A DNA stretch of 64,000 nucleotides from Scenedesmus sp. ARA3 (lineage: Eukaryota; Chlorophyta; Chlorophyceae; Sphaeropleales; Scenedesmaceae). Of this stretch, positions 50,492 through 62,800 are shown one piece after another. The stretch covers positions 24,988 to 88,987 of the forward strand of contig RWJK01000985.1 of assembly GCA_004335835.1 (NCBI GenBank). Reading direction: 5' to 3'. Numbering within the stretch: the first letter of the stretch is position 1; the number at the start of each line of letters is the position of its first letter. The translations under genes were made by a program, and so were the position numbers. A model generated the notes under the pieces. That model was not told the DNA's origin and made no database searches. It saw only the letters and a program-made list of their open reading frames with translations.

Positions 50492-53333
50492 CACTATGAC
50501 AAATGGGCGAACGAATGTTTAGCGAATGGGCAGCGAATGACTGCACCTGGTTCGCCATTCATTCGCATTCTACTCACCCGGTATACGGTTCTGGTTCACG
50601 CCTGGTTCGATCACATTCACCGACCATTCACTCAGTGACTGATCATTCGTCCGTGTGAATGGGAATCTGAACGGGGCTAGTTCGCACTTATTCGGGTGTG
50701 AATGCTTGTTCACCGTTTGTTCACAGTGCACTCCCATTCACTCGTGCATTCGTTTACACATTCCTCCAGCTGTCATATGCATGCACAAAGTAGCTGCATC
50801 CACTTGGCAATCTGTACAATATGCTGTGCATGTGCCCACAGCATTAGTATTGCTGTACAGCAGTACAATGCTGCTGTGCAGGCCCAGCTAAGGTGCTGTT
50901 ACTGTGCACGACCCACCAAAACACAAGTCCAACATGTCTGCAGCAGCACAACTGTGCAATGCACACTGCGCAAGCGCAACTGCCAAGTCAGTGCGCACAA
51001 AACATTGCACATAGACTGTCCATCTTTACATACTCGCAGGACAGACCATCAAGGAAATGGACGGCATCCCTCAAGCTGAACTGCCAACCTCAAAGGGCAT
51101 AATTGTAAGCGCTCATGCCAAAGCACCCCCTCTACTCTGAAATGGGACAATCATGTGCATGTACAATACACAAGCCTCGCTGAAAATGCCATTGCACAGT
51201 AGCCACCGACAGTTTCACTTCCGCATTTTGGTTAGATATGGGCGGCCAACGTGAACAGACAGCTGTGAATCTCGACCACCAAGTAAGCTGCTTACTAAAA
51301 GTAACTCCTGGTTGACACTGTCTCAGCCGTACACACTGTCACTGCTCTGCTGGTGTTGCTGCTGCGCACAAGGCCTGCACACCGAGTGAAGGGGCGCCAG
51401 AGCCTGCACATCAGCATAGCAAAACAGTAGCAGCAGGGCGTGCATCGCAGCAGACTGCGTCAGTGGCAGCGCTTGACAAGTGCAGCATATGCTGGCAACA
51501 CTGCCACATGTGATAATGTGCAGACATTGTTTCCGAGTGTGCACAGTCTCACTCGCGTAGCGACACCTGCTCTAGCTGTTACACTTGCCCATACAGGCCT
51601 GTGAGTGACATGACGCTCTGCTTGGAACCCTGCACCAACCCTGTCTTGTATGACAAGCTGCCATAAAGCACAACACATACCCACCTGCCTGTGCTGCTGT
51701 TCCAATGTCTGCATTGCTGTTGCTGTTGTATCCTGCTGCTGCTGACGCCACGTTGAAACTCCTGGATGTCACCACATGCCTCAGCATCCCTTGTACGGAG
51801 ATGTGTGCAGTCTTAGGATGAACAGGGAGGCTGGCTCCAGGTATGCCAGGTGCCGCGGCATGATCATCGCCTGCAGGTGTTTGCAGGAACGTACTTCATA
51901 CACATGCTTGTAGCAAATTGTTTACACAAGTTCTCGTGCCTGGTCACCTGCATGTGCTTGCAGGGAAGTCTTGCACAGAAGTGCTTGGTAAGGCTGATCA
52001 ACCAGAAGTAGTGGAAGTGTCGATTCATGTAGAAGCACCAGCTGATAGCACACCCCAGGCTGGCCCAGGGAGGATACTCACAGTTGAGACGTGTTGCTGC
52101 TGCACCATGAGGCTCATGCGTTCACTGCTGTGCTGGCTGTAAACTACCAGCTGCATCGCATCACATCTGCTGCTGAAGCTCCTGTGGCCTGACAGGCGCT
52201 ATCTGACATATCTTGGCCTTCTTGTGCGCCACCTTGCTGTTGGGTGCTGCCTGGCCAAGTTGGTTGCAGCTGATGTCTGTGTCTGCTGCTGGACCTGGTC
52301 GCGTCCCTTGCTTGGCCGCATCTTCATCACGTCGCCATAGTTGCTACATTATCGTAAATCAGCGTGATTTATTCGCAGCAGGCCATCATCGGTAAAGCAA
52401 GAGAAGAGGCGGGTATAGGGTGCCCTCGGGTCAGCGTGTTCGTCATTGCTGCTAAGGCACGCAGGTAAGAAACACGTAAATCTGGAGGTCCTTCAGGTCG
52501 TGCGGTCTTAGCAAACGCTGAGCATGTTGCAACAATGCTGTTTGTCATAACGGTCAACAACGTAACGTTTTGACTGAAGTTCACCTTCTTTGCACTCAAA
52601 GGCCTGAATGCAGTAATCTATATAGATTAGAATATATATATTCTAAGGTTTACTTGGTTCTGGGAACCTGTGTTGCGATGGTTATAGGATCAATCGAGTG
52701 TGCAGCAAGTGTGCAGTAGCTGTGACAGCTAAGCATAGCAGCCGTGACTGCTGTTTGATGAACACATATGCTTATGTAGAACAGCATAACAGGGAATATA
52801 AACCAACTTGCAGCCCGTAAAGGTATGTGCCAGCTGGACTGCCTCCCATGCATGATGATTGAACAAGCTGTGAAACTTGTGAACAGCGGCAGCTAGCTGT
52901 GAATGTTGTGTGTACAAGCCGTGAACAAGGATTCACTGATCTGCCATACTCATGGCATGGTAAATGCGTGGTGAATGAACATCTGTGAATGGTGCATGAA
53001 TCAGCCTTGAACTGTGATTCACCAGCTGTCATGAACACGCGCTTCTGCAACTGAAAAGAGTCAAACGGCGATTTAGATGTCTTTGTAACACCCTGGTGAC
53101 ACCCGATGTGAGGTGTAAGGCCCGCGACGACCCTCATTGGACCCCAAAGCGTCATGATAACAACTTTTTGTTGAAAAAACATTTTACGATGATTTTGGGG
53201 GAATCCCGCAACCTAAAAACACACGAACGAATGCAGGGGGAATGCATTCAAGGCTATTCGCGCTGGCTCACTGGCCGTTCACCACCATTCACTTCGTATT
53301 CACCGACCACTCATTCGCCCGTTTGTCATAGTG
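50492..53333. mobile_element. Non-autonomous CACTA (EnSpm)-type DNA transposon
   Basis: The left end reads CACTATGACAAATGGGCGAA and the right end is its near-exact inverted copy, ending TAGTG. The outside bases are GAC on both sides (50489-50491 and 53334-53336), a 3-bp target duplication. CACTA termini and a 3-bp duplication are the defining marks of this superfamily. Both ends are rich in short subterminal GAATG/CATTC motifs (about 50500-50760 and 52930-53320), the usual transposase-binding style. Length is 2,842 bp. No open frame resembles a transposase, so movement would need an enzyme from elsewhere. It is AT-richer than its neighbours. Confidence 0.85.
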
Positions 53334-53721
53334 GACCACTGGGCTGGGATGAGTCATCACCATGCTGCGCCCGCACCTCGCGCGAACGCATTGACAGCAT
53401 CAACGTGGATTTAAAATGATCTAAAGTCAAAAACCACGGCATCGTGCAGTTGAAGTCGCGGACTTGGGTATACTGAACCTCAGCAAGCTTTTGTGACTGC
53501 CCCGGCCCGAGGCCATCCTCCGTAAGCCGGGCTGCAGCTTGTTATGGTTGTTGTTCTTATGACGCATGTTTTGGTGTAGCTATGCTGCGTTTGCTTCCGA
53601 CAAACCGGCAGATTCTAGCCAGGCATGGGTGACTCATATAAAACAGCAGGCTCAGTAGGTAGCAAACTCAAGAATTGTTTTAGGAGGATAGTTAGAGCGA
53701 TATCTCTCGACCTGCGCTCCG

Positions 53722-54312
53722 ATGGTCTTCAGCGTGCTTCAATCAGGCAAGCGAGTCCGCAACTCTGCGAGTACGGAGCCGCGAGCAGCCCAGGCGCTGG
53801 GCTTGCCCCGATATGCCATCATGCGTTATCTTGATGACTGTTTCTGGTGTGCCTGCAGGTCGATGCCTAGGTCACGCAGCGCTGATGACTTCGCAGCAGC
53901 AGGAGCAGCAGCGTTAACTGGCGAGGACTCAGCACCTGCAGTGCGCACCGAGCACGCCCCCAGGCGGCACTCGGACAGCGTAGTCTACGTGCCATACGTG
54001 GCAGCTGCGGTGTTTGACGATGCCATGCTGCTGCAGCAGCTGGCTGCATTGGATGCAGCACAGCAAGACAGCCGGCAGCGGCAGCAGCGGCAGCCGCGGC
54101 CGCCAAGGCAGAAGCTGTTCTCTCCAGGGACGCTGTGTGCTCTGCAGCAGGTGCTGCCAGCTGCCCCTACAGCCACTGCTGCAGCAGGTGCTCTCTGCAG
54201 TAGCAGCAGCTACTGGAGCAGCGCTGCTGCTGTGCCTGTCCAATGCGCTGATGTTGCAGCGCAGGCAGAACCACTGCCTGCAGCTGTGAGCAAGCTGACA
54301 AGCACACAAGAT

Positions 54313-54366
<54 letters not shown>

Positions 54367-54948
54367 TTCTCGTCAGCCAGCTACAAGGGCATGTACCAGC
54401 AGTCGCAGCCACAGCCGATCCTGCAGCAGCAACAGCAGCAGCAGCAGCCTGCAGAGATTGTCCCTGTGCGCTGGATCAGCTCTGTCACTGGCGCCAGCAC
54501 ACCAGAGGCACTGCGGAAGCCGCAGGACGGGCCGTGCAGCAAGCGGCGCCATCACAACGACCATGTCACTGAGCTCGTGGCAGTTGGGTGGCTGGACAAC
54601 ATCCCCTGCAGCATCGCACTGGATGATCTGCAGTTCGAACCCGAGCAGCCGCAAACGCCGTCCTCAGCAGCAGCAGCAGCAGCAGCAGGGGCCTCAGGTT
54701 TCGGGTTGGTTCTCAACAGCTCAGAGCAGCGCCGCTGGGGCTGTAAGGAGCACAGCAGCGCGGTGCTGTTTGCTGTGCCTGCAGCAGCAAGTGGGGAGCT
54801 TGACTCACTCGCTGCTCTGCCGCTGGTGAACCCGTATGCTGCAGCAGCAACAGCAGCTGTGGCAGCAACAGCAGCAGTTGAATCCTGGCAGGGGTGGAGG
54901 AGCGGGCACGAGCCGCACATGCTGATGGCTTCCATGGACTGGGAATGA
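53722..54948 (+). CDS. Low-complexity protein of unknown function
   Basis: One open frame of 408 codons, with long Ala and Gln runs (a CAG tract at 54312-54366 encodes about 19 Ala). Non-repetitive patches are SDSVVYVPYVAAAVFDD, ELVAVGWLDNIPCSIALDDL and SEQRRWGCKEHSSAVLF, and they look truly coding. A CTGCAG at 53858 could be an acceptor, in which case the first part (MVFSVLQSGKRVRN...) would be joined differently; the start at 53722 is therefore tentative. A TGTAA at 54970-54974 lies just after the stop. No family recognised. Confidence 0.6.
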
Positions 54949-56344
54949 CATGTTATTTGTTATGCTATGTGTAATGACACATGTTATGTCATATGTGTTG
55001 TGAATAGTGACGTCCATGGCTGGAAGCATGGTTTTGCAGCAGCAGCGGCAGCGTTTGCTGAGGGCTTGTCTGACGGTCTGTGTTGCTGTAGGCGTCGTGT
55101 TTTTGGTGAGGGTGTTGGCATGGGCATTGGTTGAGGCTGTACGCTCATGCAGCAGCTGTGCGTGTCCATTCTCACATCTTACCCAAAGAGCTAGAGGGGT
55201 GGCTGTGGCTTGCATCGCGCGGGCTTGCAGCTGTGTTGCGCTGGCGTCAAGTTGATTGCGTGTGCACATCAACATCAGCTTGGATGCATGTTGTCGGGAT
55301 GGGATTCTTCTTGTAGCTGAAAGTCGTCAGCTATACACCAATGACGGGGCGTACATTCATCCCTAGGCGCACATCAGATGTGACATGTGCCAACAGGCAT
55401 GCCGTGTGTTTCATGGCGGCTCATGGCAGCTGCTGCAGTGAGTTGTCGCCCGAGAGCTGCGCTGTACGTGTGGTTATGTATGGCGTGGCAAAGAATGCCG
55501 CCTCATGGACAAATAACAAAGCATGCAGCAAATGTGGGGTTGGCAATCTCGATTGATTGGCCAGTACACACGCTCTCCGTGGCTTCTTTTGTGTTGTTGT
55601 TGTTTTAAATCATGGCGTGCGCGTTGTGTCGGGCGTGCGCTTTGAGGCTCAAAGGTTGACAGTGGTTTGCAGTAGTAGTGGCTGGAGTAGGAGCAGCCAA
55701 GGGATCACTGCCTGATGACGGCAGGGCTGTTAGATGCACTGTTACATTTGGTTGGTTGGTTTTCAAATGTTTTTCAGATGTATCATGGCATGCAGGCAGA
55801 ACACATTGGTGGGTGCGATTTTCAACGCAACCCTTTGCACCCGCCTTGTGTTGCACAAGTGCTGCAGCGGCGTTGACCTGAAGGGTGGCAGCAGTCATGT
55901 TGCTGAGCTGTCGGGCTGATTTCAAAATGTGTTACATGACGGGGCCTGCCATCCCTGATGCAATGTGGCAGCTGCTTCGTGGCGTGCCAGCGTGCCGGGG
56001 TGTGCAGCAGCAGCACGCAGGTGCGGCAACATTATGCATTGTTTTTGTTATAACACATTGTCCAGGCTGCATTGCTGCACTGAGCTATCTGAGCGAGCTG
56101 TAGCTCAAGTGATAGAAGATGGCCGTCCTGGTCCCTGCTTGCAGGAAAGTGCTGCCTAGCCATACTGCGTTTAGTATGGTCTGCCTTGCCTGCCTTACGA
56201 TAGCAGGTTATTTTGGCGGTTCCATCAGCACTGCATGCGGGCATTACATGTTATAACATGTTATGCGATGTTATTGTGCTGACGGCTGTTTGCAGGACTG
56301 CCTTGAGCACTGGCTATCTTTTCTGATATATATGTGTGTGTTTG

Positions 56345-56860
56345 CTAAATGTCATGCGGTACAGCAGCTGGGAGAGAGGGCTTGCCTGTGGCTGCTAGGT
56401 GACAGGGCTTGTGTGAGGTTTCAACGGCGGGTGTTTCAGCAGTTTATGATGCGGCCTCATATGACATGTGCTGTGTGAAAGGCCTGAACCCTAGAATTCA
56501 AAAGGCTTGGCATTTGCTGATGTGGCTGGTGCCTCATGGGCTGTTGTGAGGGGGTGTCAGCAGTTGCAAACGCTCGGTGTGTGGTGTTGTGGCTGGCATG
56601 GCGCTGCGGGATCGGAAGCATCAGAAGCATTGGAAAACAATCTAAAATATGTCACAGCCGCGTCTGTGTGAGTTGCCATGTGAATGCACTCATGCGGTAC
56701 AGCAGCTGTTGAAGCTGATGCATGGGGCGGTGTGCGTGGGCGTGTGCTGTTGCTTTTGGTTTATGCTGCGGCCTCGTATGACATGTGCCGGGACAAACGC
56801 CTGAATCCTAGGACTCCAAATGCATTGCATTTGCTGATGTGGCCGGTAGCTCTGGGGAAT
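56345..56860 (+). repeat. Diverged direct repeat, about 335 bp apart
   Basis: Bases about 56352-56530 and 56690-56860 share CATGCGGTACAGCAGCTG at their left ends and a longer block ending near TTGCTGATGTGGC. Identity is visibly high but broken by indels. Confidence 0.7.
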
Positions 56861-58364
56861 GCTGTTTTGTGTGCTGCAGGTCTTAAGGGCCGTGGTTCGG
56901 TGTGTGCTACAGATGTGCTACAGCTTCACCTGAGGTGGCACTCATCATGTTTGTAGCGTCGAAGGCCTCTTAATGTCACGATCGGCCTCTCGCCCCACAG
57001 GAGCGGCTGAAAGAACAGGAGGCACGGTGCAGTTGTTAAGCCAGGTGTCTTGCGCTTCGGCGCAGACTGTGTCCTTGGCAGATGTTGTTGGCACATGTTA
57101 TTGTCAGGTGGTAATTGCGCGGATGGGGGCGCACTGCACAGCCGTTGCATGGCTGCAGATCGCAGCACTGCACAGCTGCTGGTGTGTGTGATGTGGCAGA
57201 TGGGGGCAGTGAGGAGCAGTTAGCATGGATCAACGGCAGCGGAGGGCACTGTGCAGCAATTGGGTTAAGATCGGATCGGGGGCAGGAGTGTGTTATGCAT
57301 GGTCAAGAGAGTCCATTTGAAAGAGGTGTTAAAGAGGTGTTCCATCTCTGCTTTACATGCGTGGTTGTCATCAGGTGAAGCAGGTGGTGCGGCTGATGTG
57401 TGCGCGTCGTGTGTGGAAGGACACAGGACTGCATGCGCGTGTCGTGTGCTGGTCAGTCTTGCCTACGTTTGTGCATGTGAAGTGTGATGGTTTGTTTGCA
57501 GTACCTTTGTTTGTTGAAAGCACCTGGGGCAGCAAGCTCCTGTTGTTTCAACAGCAGTCCAACAGAATGCTAGCAGCTGACCCAACATACATACAGGTAC
57601 CAAGGATTGTGGATACTGTTGTGTACAGGCACCAAAAACTGTGGATACTGTTGTTTTTTCAACCCAGCCTAGCTAGGTTGCTTCCACGCTGAGATTTGCT
57701 GTCATTGCGCATTGTTATTTGCTGTTTGCTGTGGCGCCAGCAAGCCTGGTTTTGGCTTGCTCGTGCTGATCTGTGTGCCTGCAAAGTGTTGCGTGCTTGT
57801 ACGGATCCGCCATGCATTGTGCTTTTGCAGGAACCGCCCAAGTGTTGTGTTCTGCAGGAACCACCTGCGTATATATGTATACATATATATATTGTGGATG
57901 GAGGAAATACAACACCTCCTCCACACTAACCTACCTCTACCCCTTACAGTCTTTGCTCTGTAGGGTGGTAGTAGTCTGTAGCAGTCTGCAGCGTAGTAGT
58001 ATATACAGAGGAACACAATATGGAAGTTGTTACACTGTGTGTGCGCCCGGCAGGGTGGCTGGGGATGTACCTTGTCTGAACTAAATCTGGTCAACGCCCT
58101 TCACTGCGCTGAGAGGCTTGTGAGCAAGTGTTGTAACATCACAGCTGCTTCCAGCTATGCTACACGTGATGCGCCTCATCATCATCATGTTACCCATCGA
58201 TACACGTCGTACATCAATACACGCTCATGCGCCTGTGACGGTACCAGCCGTGCCCCAAATGCGCCCCAGACGAGCCGCCACACTGAGAAGCGCATCTGCA
58301 ATCAATGCCAGAACATCAATCAGGCAAGCCGTTGACACAGGATCATCACGAAGAGTCACCATTA

Positions 58365-58510
58365 GCATGTTACCAACACACAATTGTTTTTGGCACCAGG
58401 GGGAACGAAACCCTACTGGCTGGCCATACACGGCAATCAAGCAAACCTGAATGCCGGAGGCCTACGGCACTGCCGTCACCAGCGAAACACGCAAGCACCC
58501 CTATACAGGA
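58365..58510. repeat. Dispersed repeat, inverted copy of 62290-62415
   Basis: Shared blocks include CACCCCTATACAGGAGGTGC, CCTACTGGCTGG-like and GGAGGC-like segments, in opposite orientation in the two places. The copy at 62290-62415 sits inside a RAD1 intron. It may be a SINE-like or other mobile repeat, but no tRNA-like promoter or tail was identified. Confidence 0.6.
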
Positions 58511-59075
58511 GGTGCCCAGCACCTGGCCAAAGGCAGCAGAGGAGTTGAACCAACACACAGTTGCCAGCTATGGTAGGGTGTGGCCTGTGGGAAGCACTAG
58601 CTAGCTCTGTGACTCAAGGAAGTGGCCACTGGCCGATGAGCCCTGACTGGGGCGAGGCAGCCTCCCTGGGGAGTAATGCTCCTCGCTTGCCAGCAGCAAC
58701 GCCGTCAACACCAAACAGAGCCTTGCGCAAGGCATGAGTCATGTGCTGTGTTTGCTGTGTTTGCGGGAGCTGTTGCCGCCATTGCCAACACGCCTCGCGG
58801 ACAAAATGAGCAATGAACAGGAGCGCCCACCACAGCACCCCCAGAGCATGGCCGCGCACGGGTTGCCTCCAATATCCTTGCCAACAAAGGCTGCGCAGCA
58901 GCCGCTGCTGCTGCTGCTGCTGCTGGATCGTGGGTGGCCAACCGCACGATGCCTGCTGCGGTTTCTGAAGCTGATCATGCGTGGCACGTGCACAGTCCCG
59001 TCCTTCAAACAAGCCGGCTGCTGCTGCTGCTGCTAGCAGCACTGTAACTTGCTGCTGCAGCTGCTGCTGCTGCCG

Positions 59076-59672
59076 TCAGTCCTCCTCGTCCACAGGCAGC
59101 GACACAAACTGCATGACGCCCAGCCTGGATGAATCAAGGGCGGCCTGCAGCACAGCAGCAAGCAACAAAACATGAGATGCGCACAACCGGCAAGTGCAAC
59201 CAGAAGAAGAACAAAAATAGTAAGCAATACTGTTAGTAACAGTTACAACACACCAGTGTGGCTGCAAAGCCGCTGAGGGCCGAAGGCTGCAGTGAGGCCT
59301 GCTGGCCTGTGCGGCAAGAGAAGAAAACAAGGGCTACGAAACAACATATTGTAACATGTTATAACACGCACCATAACGGCTATAACACACCTGTGTGGCG
59401 GCAAAGCCGCTGAGGGCCGAAGGCTGCAGTGAGGCCTGCTGGCCTGTGGCACGGCAACAGAAGAAACAAATGCTAAGAAAAGTCAAATTGTGACATGTTG
59501 TAACACGTGGCATAACAGTTATAACACACCTGTGTGGCTGCAAAGCCGCTGAGGGCTGAGGGCTGCATTGAAGCCTGCTGCTGGCCTGTGGCGCTGCCGC
59601 CCCCTGGGCCCCTGCCGCCAGCCAGTGGCACCATGTGCGTCACTTTGAGCAAGCCATTGGCATCAATGCTGA

Positions 59673-59724
<52 letters not shown>

Positions 59725-59794
59725 AGCAGCAGCAGCAGCAGCGGCGGCGGCATTGGGTGCGTCACCTTGACAATGCCATTAGCATCGATGCTGA

Positions 59795-59836
<42 letters not shown>

Positions 59837-62800
59837 TGGCACAATGCGCGTCACCTTGAGAAGGCCATTAGCATCAATGCTGACCTGGCAGCAGCAGCAG
59901 CAGCAGTGGTGGCACAATGCGCGCCACCTTGAGCACACCATTGGCATCAATGCTGATCTGACGAGCAGCAGCAGCAGCAGCAGCAGATGTGGTACCAGCA
60001 GCAGGGGAAGCAGCAGCAATAAGCATGTTTAATGCTCATGTGCATCAGATGGTTGTCATCATGTTATCTGTTACTGTTATTGTTATTGTTATTCGTAACA
60101 GCGCACCTTGGTTGACACCGGCCCTCCCACCTCTTTGCCATCTGGGATGTGGCACATGGACGCCTTCAGGTTCTTGTAGCGGTACCGCTGCTGCACCTGC
60201 GGCTCCGCCACTTGGAAACCCGACAGGTCAGCAGCGCTCAGGTGCACCTGCGGCAAAGAAGGGGAAGGTTCGAGGGGAAGAGAGGAGGATCAGCATGAAC
60301 AGCAGCAGGCACGTAAACCAGAGAGTAGTTTGCAGAAGCGCGGCACATCAAGAGGTTTGCAGCCTTCAGGTTCTTGCTGCTGCTGCTGCTGCTGGCGTGA
60401 ACACATACGATCACACACACCTCGAGTGAGCCTGTGCCTGCTGCTGCCGTGCTGACAGACAGGCACGTCACGCCTCAGCCGCCTTGCCACGAATGTGCAA
60501 GGAGATATGCTGGCACAAGCCGACTCAAGCCGTACGCCACCACCCCACAATCACTCAGCAGCAGCAGTGGCGCGTGTGTGTCGACATACCTCGAGCGAGC
60601 CTGTGCCTGCTGCTGCCATGCTGAGCGCGGGCGGGTCGCGGCTGAGCCGTATGGCCACGCTGCCGCCCGGCCACTCCAGATCGTCCACTGCCTCTTTGAG
60701 CAACGCGCCTGCAGGCAATTGCAGACGGAGCAACAGAAGCCATGAACAGGACAGCCAGCCAGCCAGCAAGTCTTTGAACCAGCCATGAGGTTAGTACCCA
60801 CCCTGCGTGCACAGCAACATGTGCACTCTGCACAACACGGTGAGGGCATGGCTCAAACTGATTGCCACGCCGCCGCCCGGCCACTCCAGATCGCCCATTG
60901 CCTCTTTCAACAGCGCGCCTGCAGCCATGACGCCAAGGTGCAAAAAGAGTGACAAGCAGGACAACCAGCCAGCCACCCAGGCTTCTCTAGATCGTCCACT
61001 GCCTCTTTGAGCAACGCTCCTGCAGGCAAATGCAGACGGTAGAGATGGCAACCGTGCAGTACATGATGACAGCACACACAGCTGCTGCATCGTCCACAAA
61101 TGATAGGTGTTCACTTACCAAAATATTTGAAAATGGCTTAGTAAATACCACATGCATATACCACATGCATATCTGCGCTAATCATGATTATTATCAGTCA
61201 TAATAAGAATTTGGCTGCTCACCCTTGAGCAGGAAGTGCGGGCTCCCGCCGGTATCTAGTCATGTCAGAAGGTAAGTCACAGTAACAGACGACAGCACGG
61301 CACCCAGAGCAGCATCTGTGCAGCCACAACATGGGTGCCTACAATGAAGCAATGTAATGTATGCAATCGGCAACTTTCTTTATATGAAGCACATATTCAA
61401 CAGTAAAAAAACACGCACCTTTGAGCAAAAAGTAGGAGGCAGGCTCCCGCCAGTAGTCAGTCATGTCTGAAGGCAGGTCCTGCTCCTGCGTGGCAATGCG
61501 CGCATACATCACGCAGCCCGCGCCACCACCGTCCACGTCGACGGCATCACCACTGTCAGACAGCCTGTGGCATCGCAAGTGGCAGAGGACATTGGATCGT
61601 CAGGCCTGCTTTTGCAACTGTTTTTGCGCCGCCCGCGCCGCTCCCGTCCACGTCGACAGCATCACCACTGTCACACAGCCTGTAGCGCCGCAGGGCAGCA
61701 ATCAAAATAGGAGCAATGGCAGAGCGTCAGGCCTGTTCTTGCAATTGTCTTCACGCCCGCACCACCACTGTCCACGTCGACAGCATCACCTGCGTCACAC
61801 AGCCTGTGGCATAGCAAGCAGCAGAGGACGGCAGAGTGTCAGGCCTGTTATTGCAGCTGTCAATACGCCAGCTGCGCCACCACCGTCCACATCGACAGCA
61901 TCACCGGTGTCACTCAGCCTGTTACATAGCAAAGCAGCAAAGGCAGAGCATCAGGCCTGTGTTGCAGATGTCGTCACGCAGCTTGCACCACCCCCGTCCT
62001 CATCCACAGGATTACCACTGTCAGACAGCCTGTACCACAGCACAGCAGCCATAACAATGCGTCAGGCCTGTTCTTGCGGCTGTTGTCACGCAGCACGCGC
62101 CACCGCCGTCCACGTCCACAGCATCACCACTGTCGCACAGCCTATAGCATAGCAAGGCAGCGGCGGACACGGGAGCGACAGTAGAGCGTCAGGCCTGCTC
62201 TTGCAGCTGTCAGTCCCAGGATACTGTGGTGCCAGGGGTGCAGGGTTCTGTTGCTGCTGGTGCTGCACCCTGCTACTACAAAACCCTACACCTGCGCTGG
62301 GCACCTCCTGTATAGGGGTGTTAGACGTGTCTTGCTGGCGGAGGCATTGCCTTGTGTCCCCTGCAGCCAGGTTCGCCTGACTGCTGTGTGTGACTAGCCA
62401 GTAGGACTTCGTCCCCCCTGGTAACATTAAAAAACCTACACCCGGCAGCCTATTTCCCCCACTCACTCTAGTTGCAGCTCCAAGTCAGGCCCCGGGTAGT
62501 GCAGCTGCAGTGGCGCAGGTTGTAAGTGCTGCTCGTGCTGAACCCTGCTACTACAAACCGTAAGCCATGCAGCCTGACCCCACTCGGTGTCTGGGGCGCC
62601 ACTTCTAGCCATGTGAGTACGCATTATGTTGCATTGTGCTTGCAATGTGTGACCTGCAACTCTTTCAACTCACTCCAGTTGCAGCTCCCCGTCAGGCCCT
62701 GGGTAGTGCAGCTGTAACGACGCAGGGTTCAAGTGCTGCTCGTGCTGAACCCTGCTACTACAAACCATAAACCCTGCAGCCTAATCCCCTGCACTCACTC

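Larger units (their letters stand above)
54949..59075. other. 4.1-kb region without a supported gene
   Basis: It contains the 3' UTR of the 53722 gene, local direct repeats (56345-56860 and 57590-57660), a TA-rich tract near 57868-57895, and probably a long RAD1 3' UTR with a minus-strand TGTAA near 58030. Open frames are short and show no protein-like composition. Confidence 0.45.

Noticed and set aside
50650..53200. Short open frames inside the CACTA-type element as a transposase
   Set aside because: None is long enough or shows a DDE-type catalytic pattern; the element looks non-autonomous.
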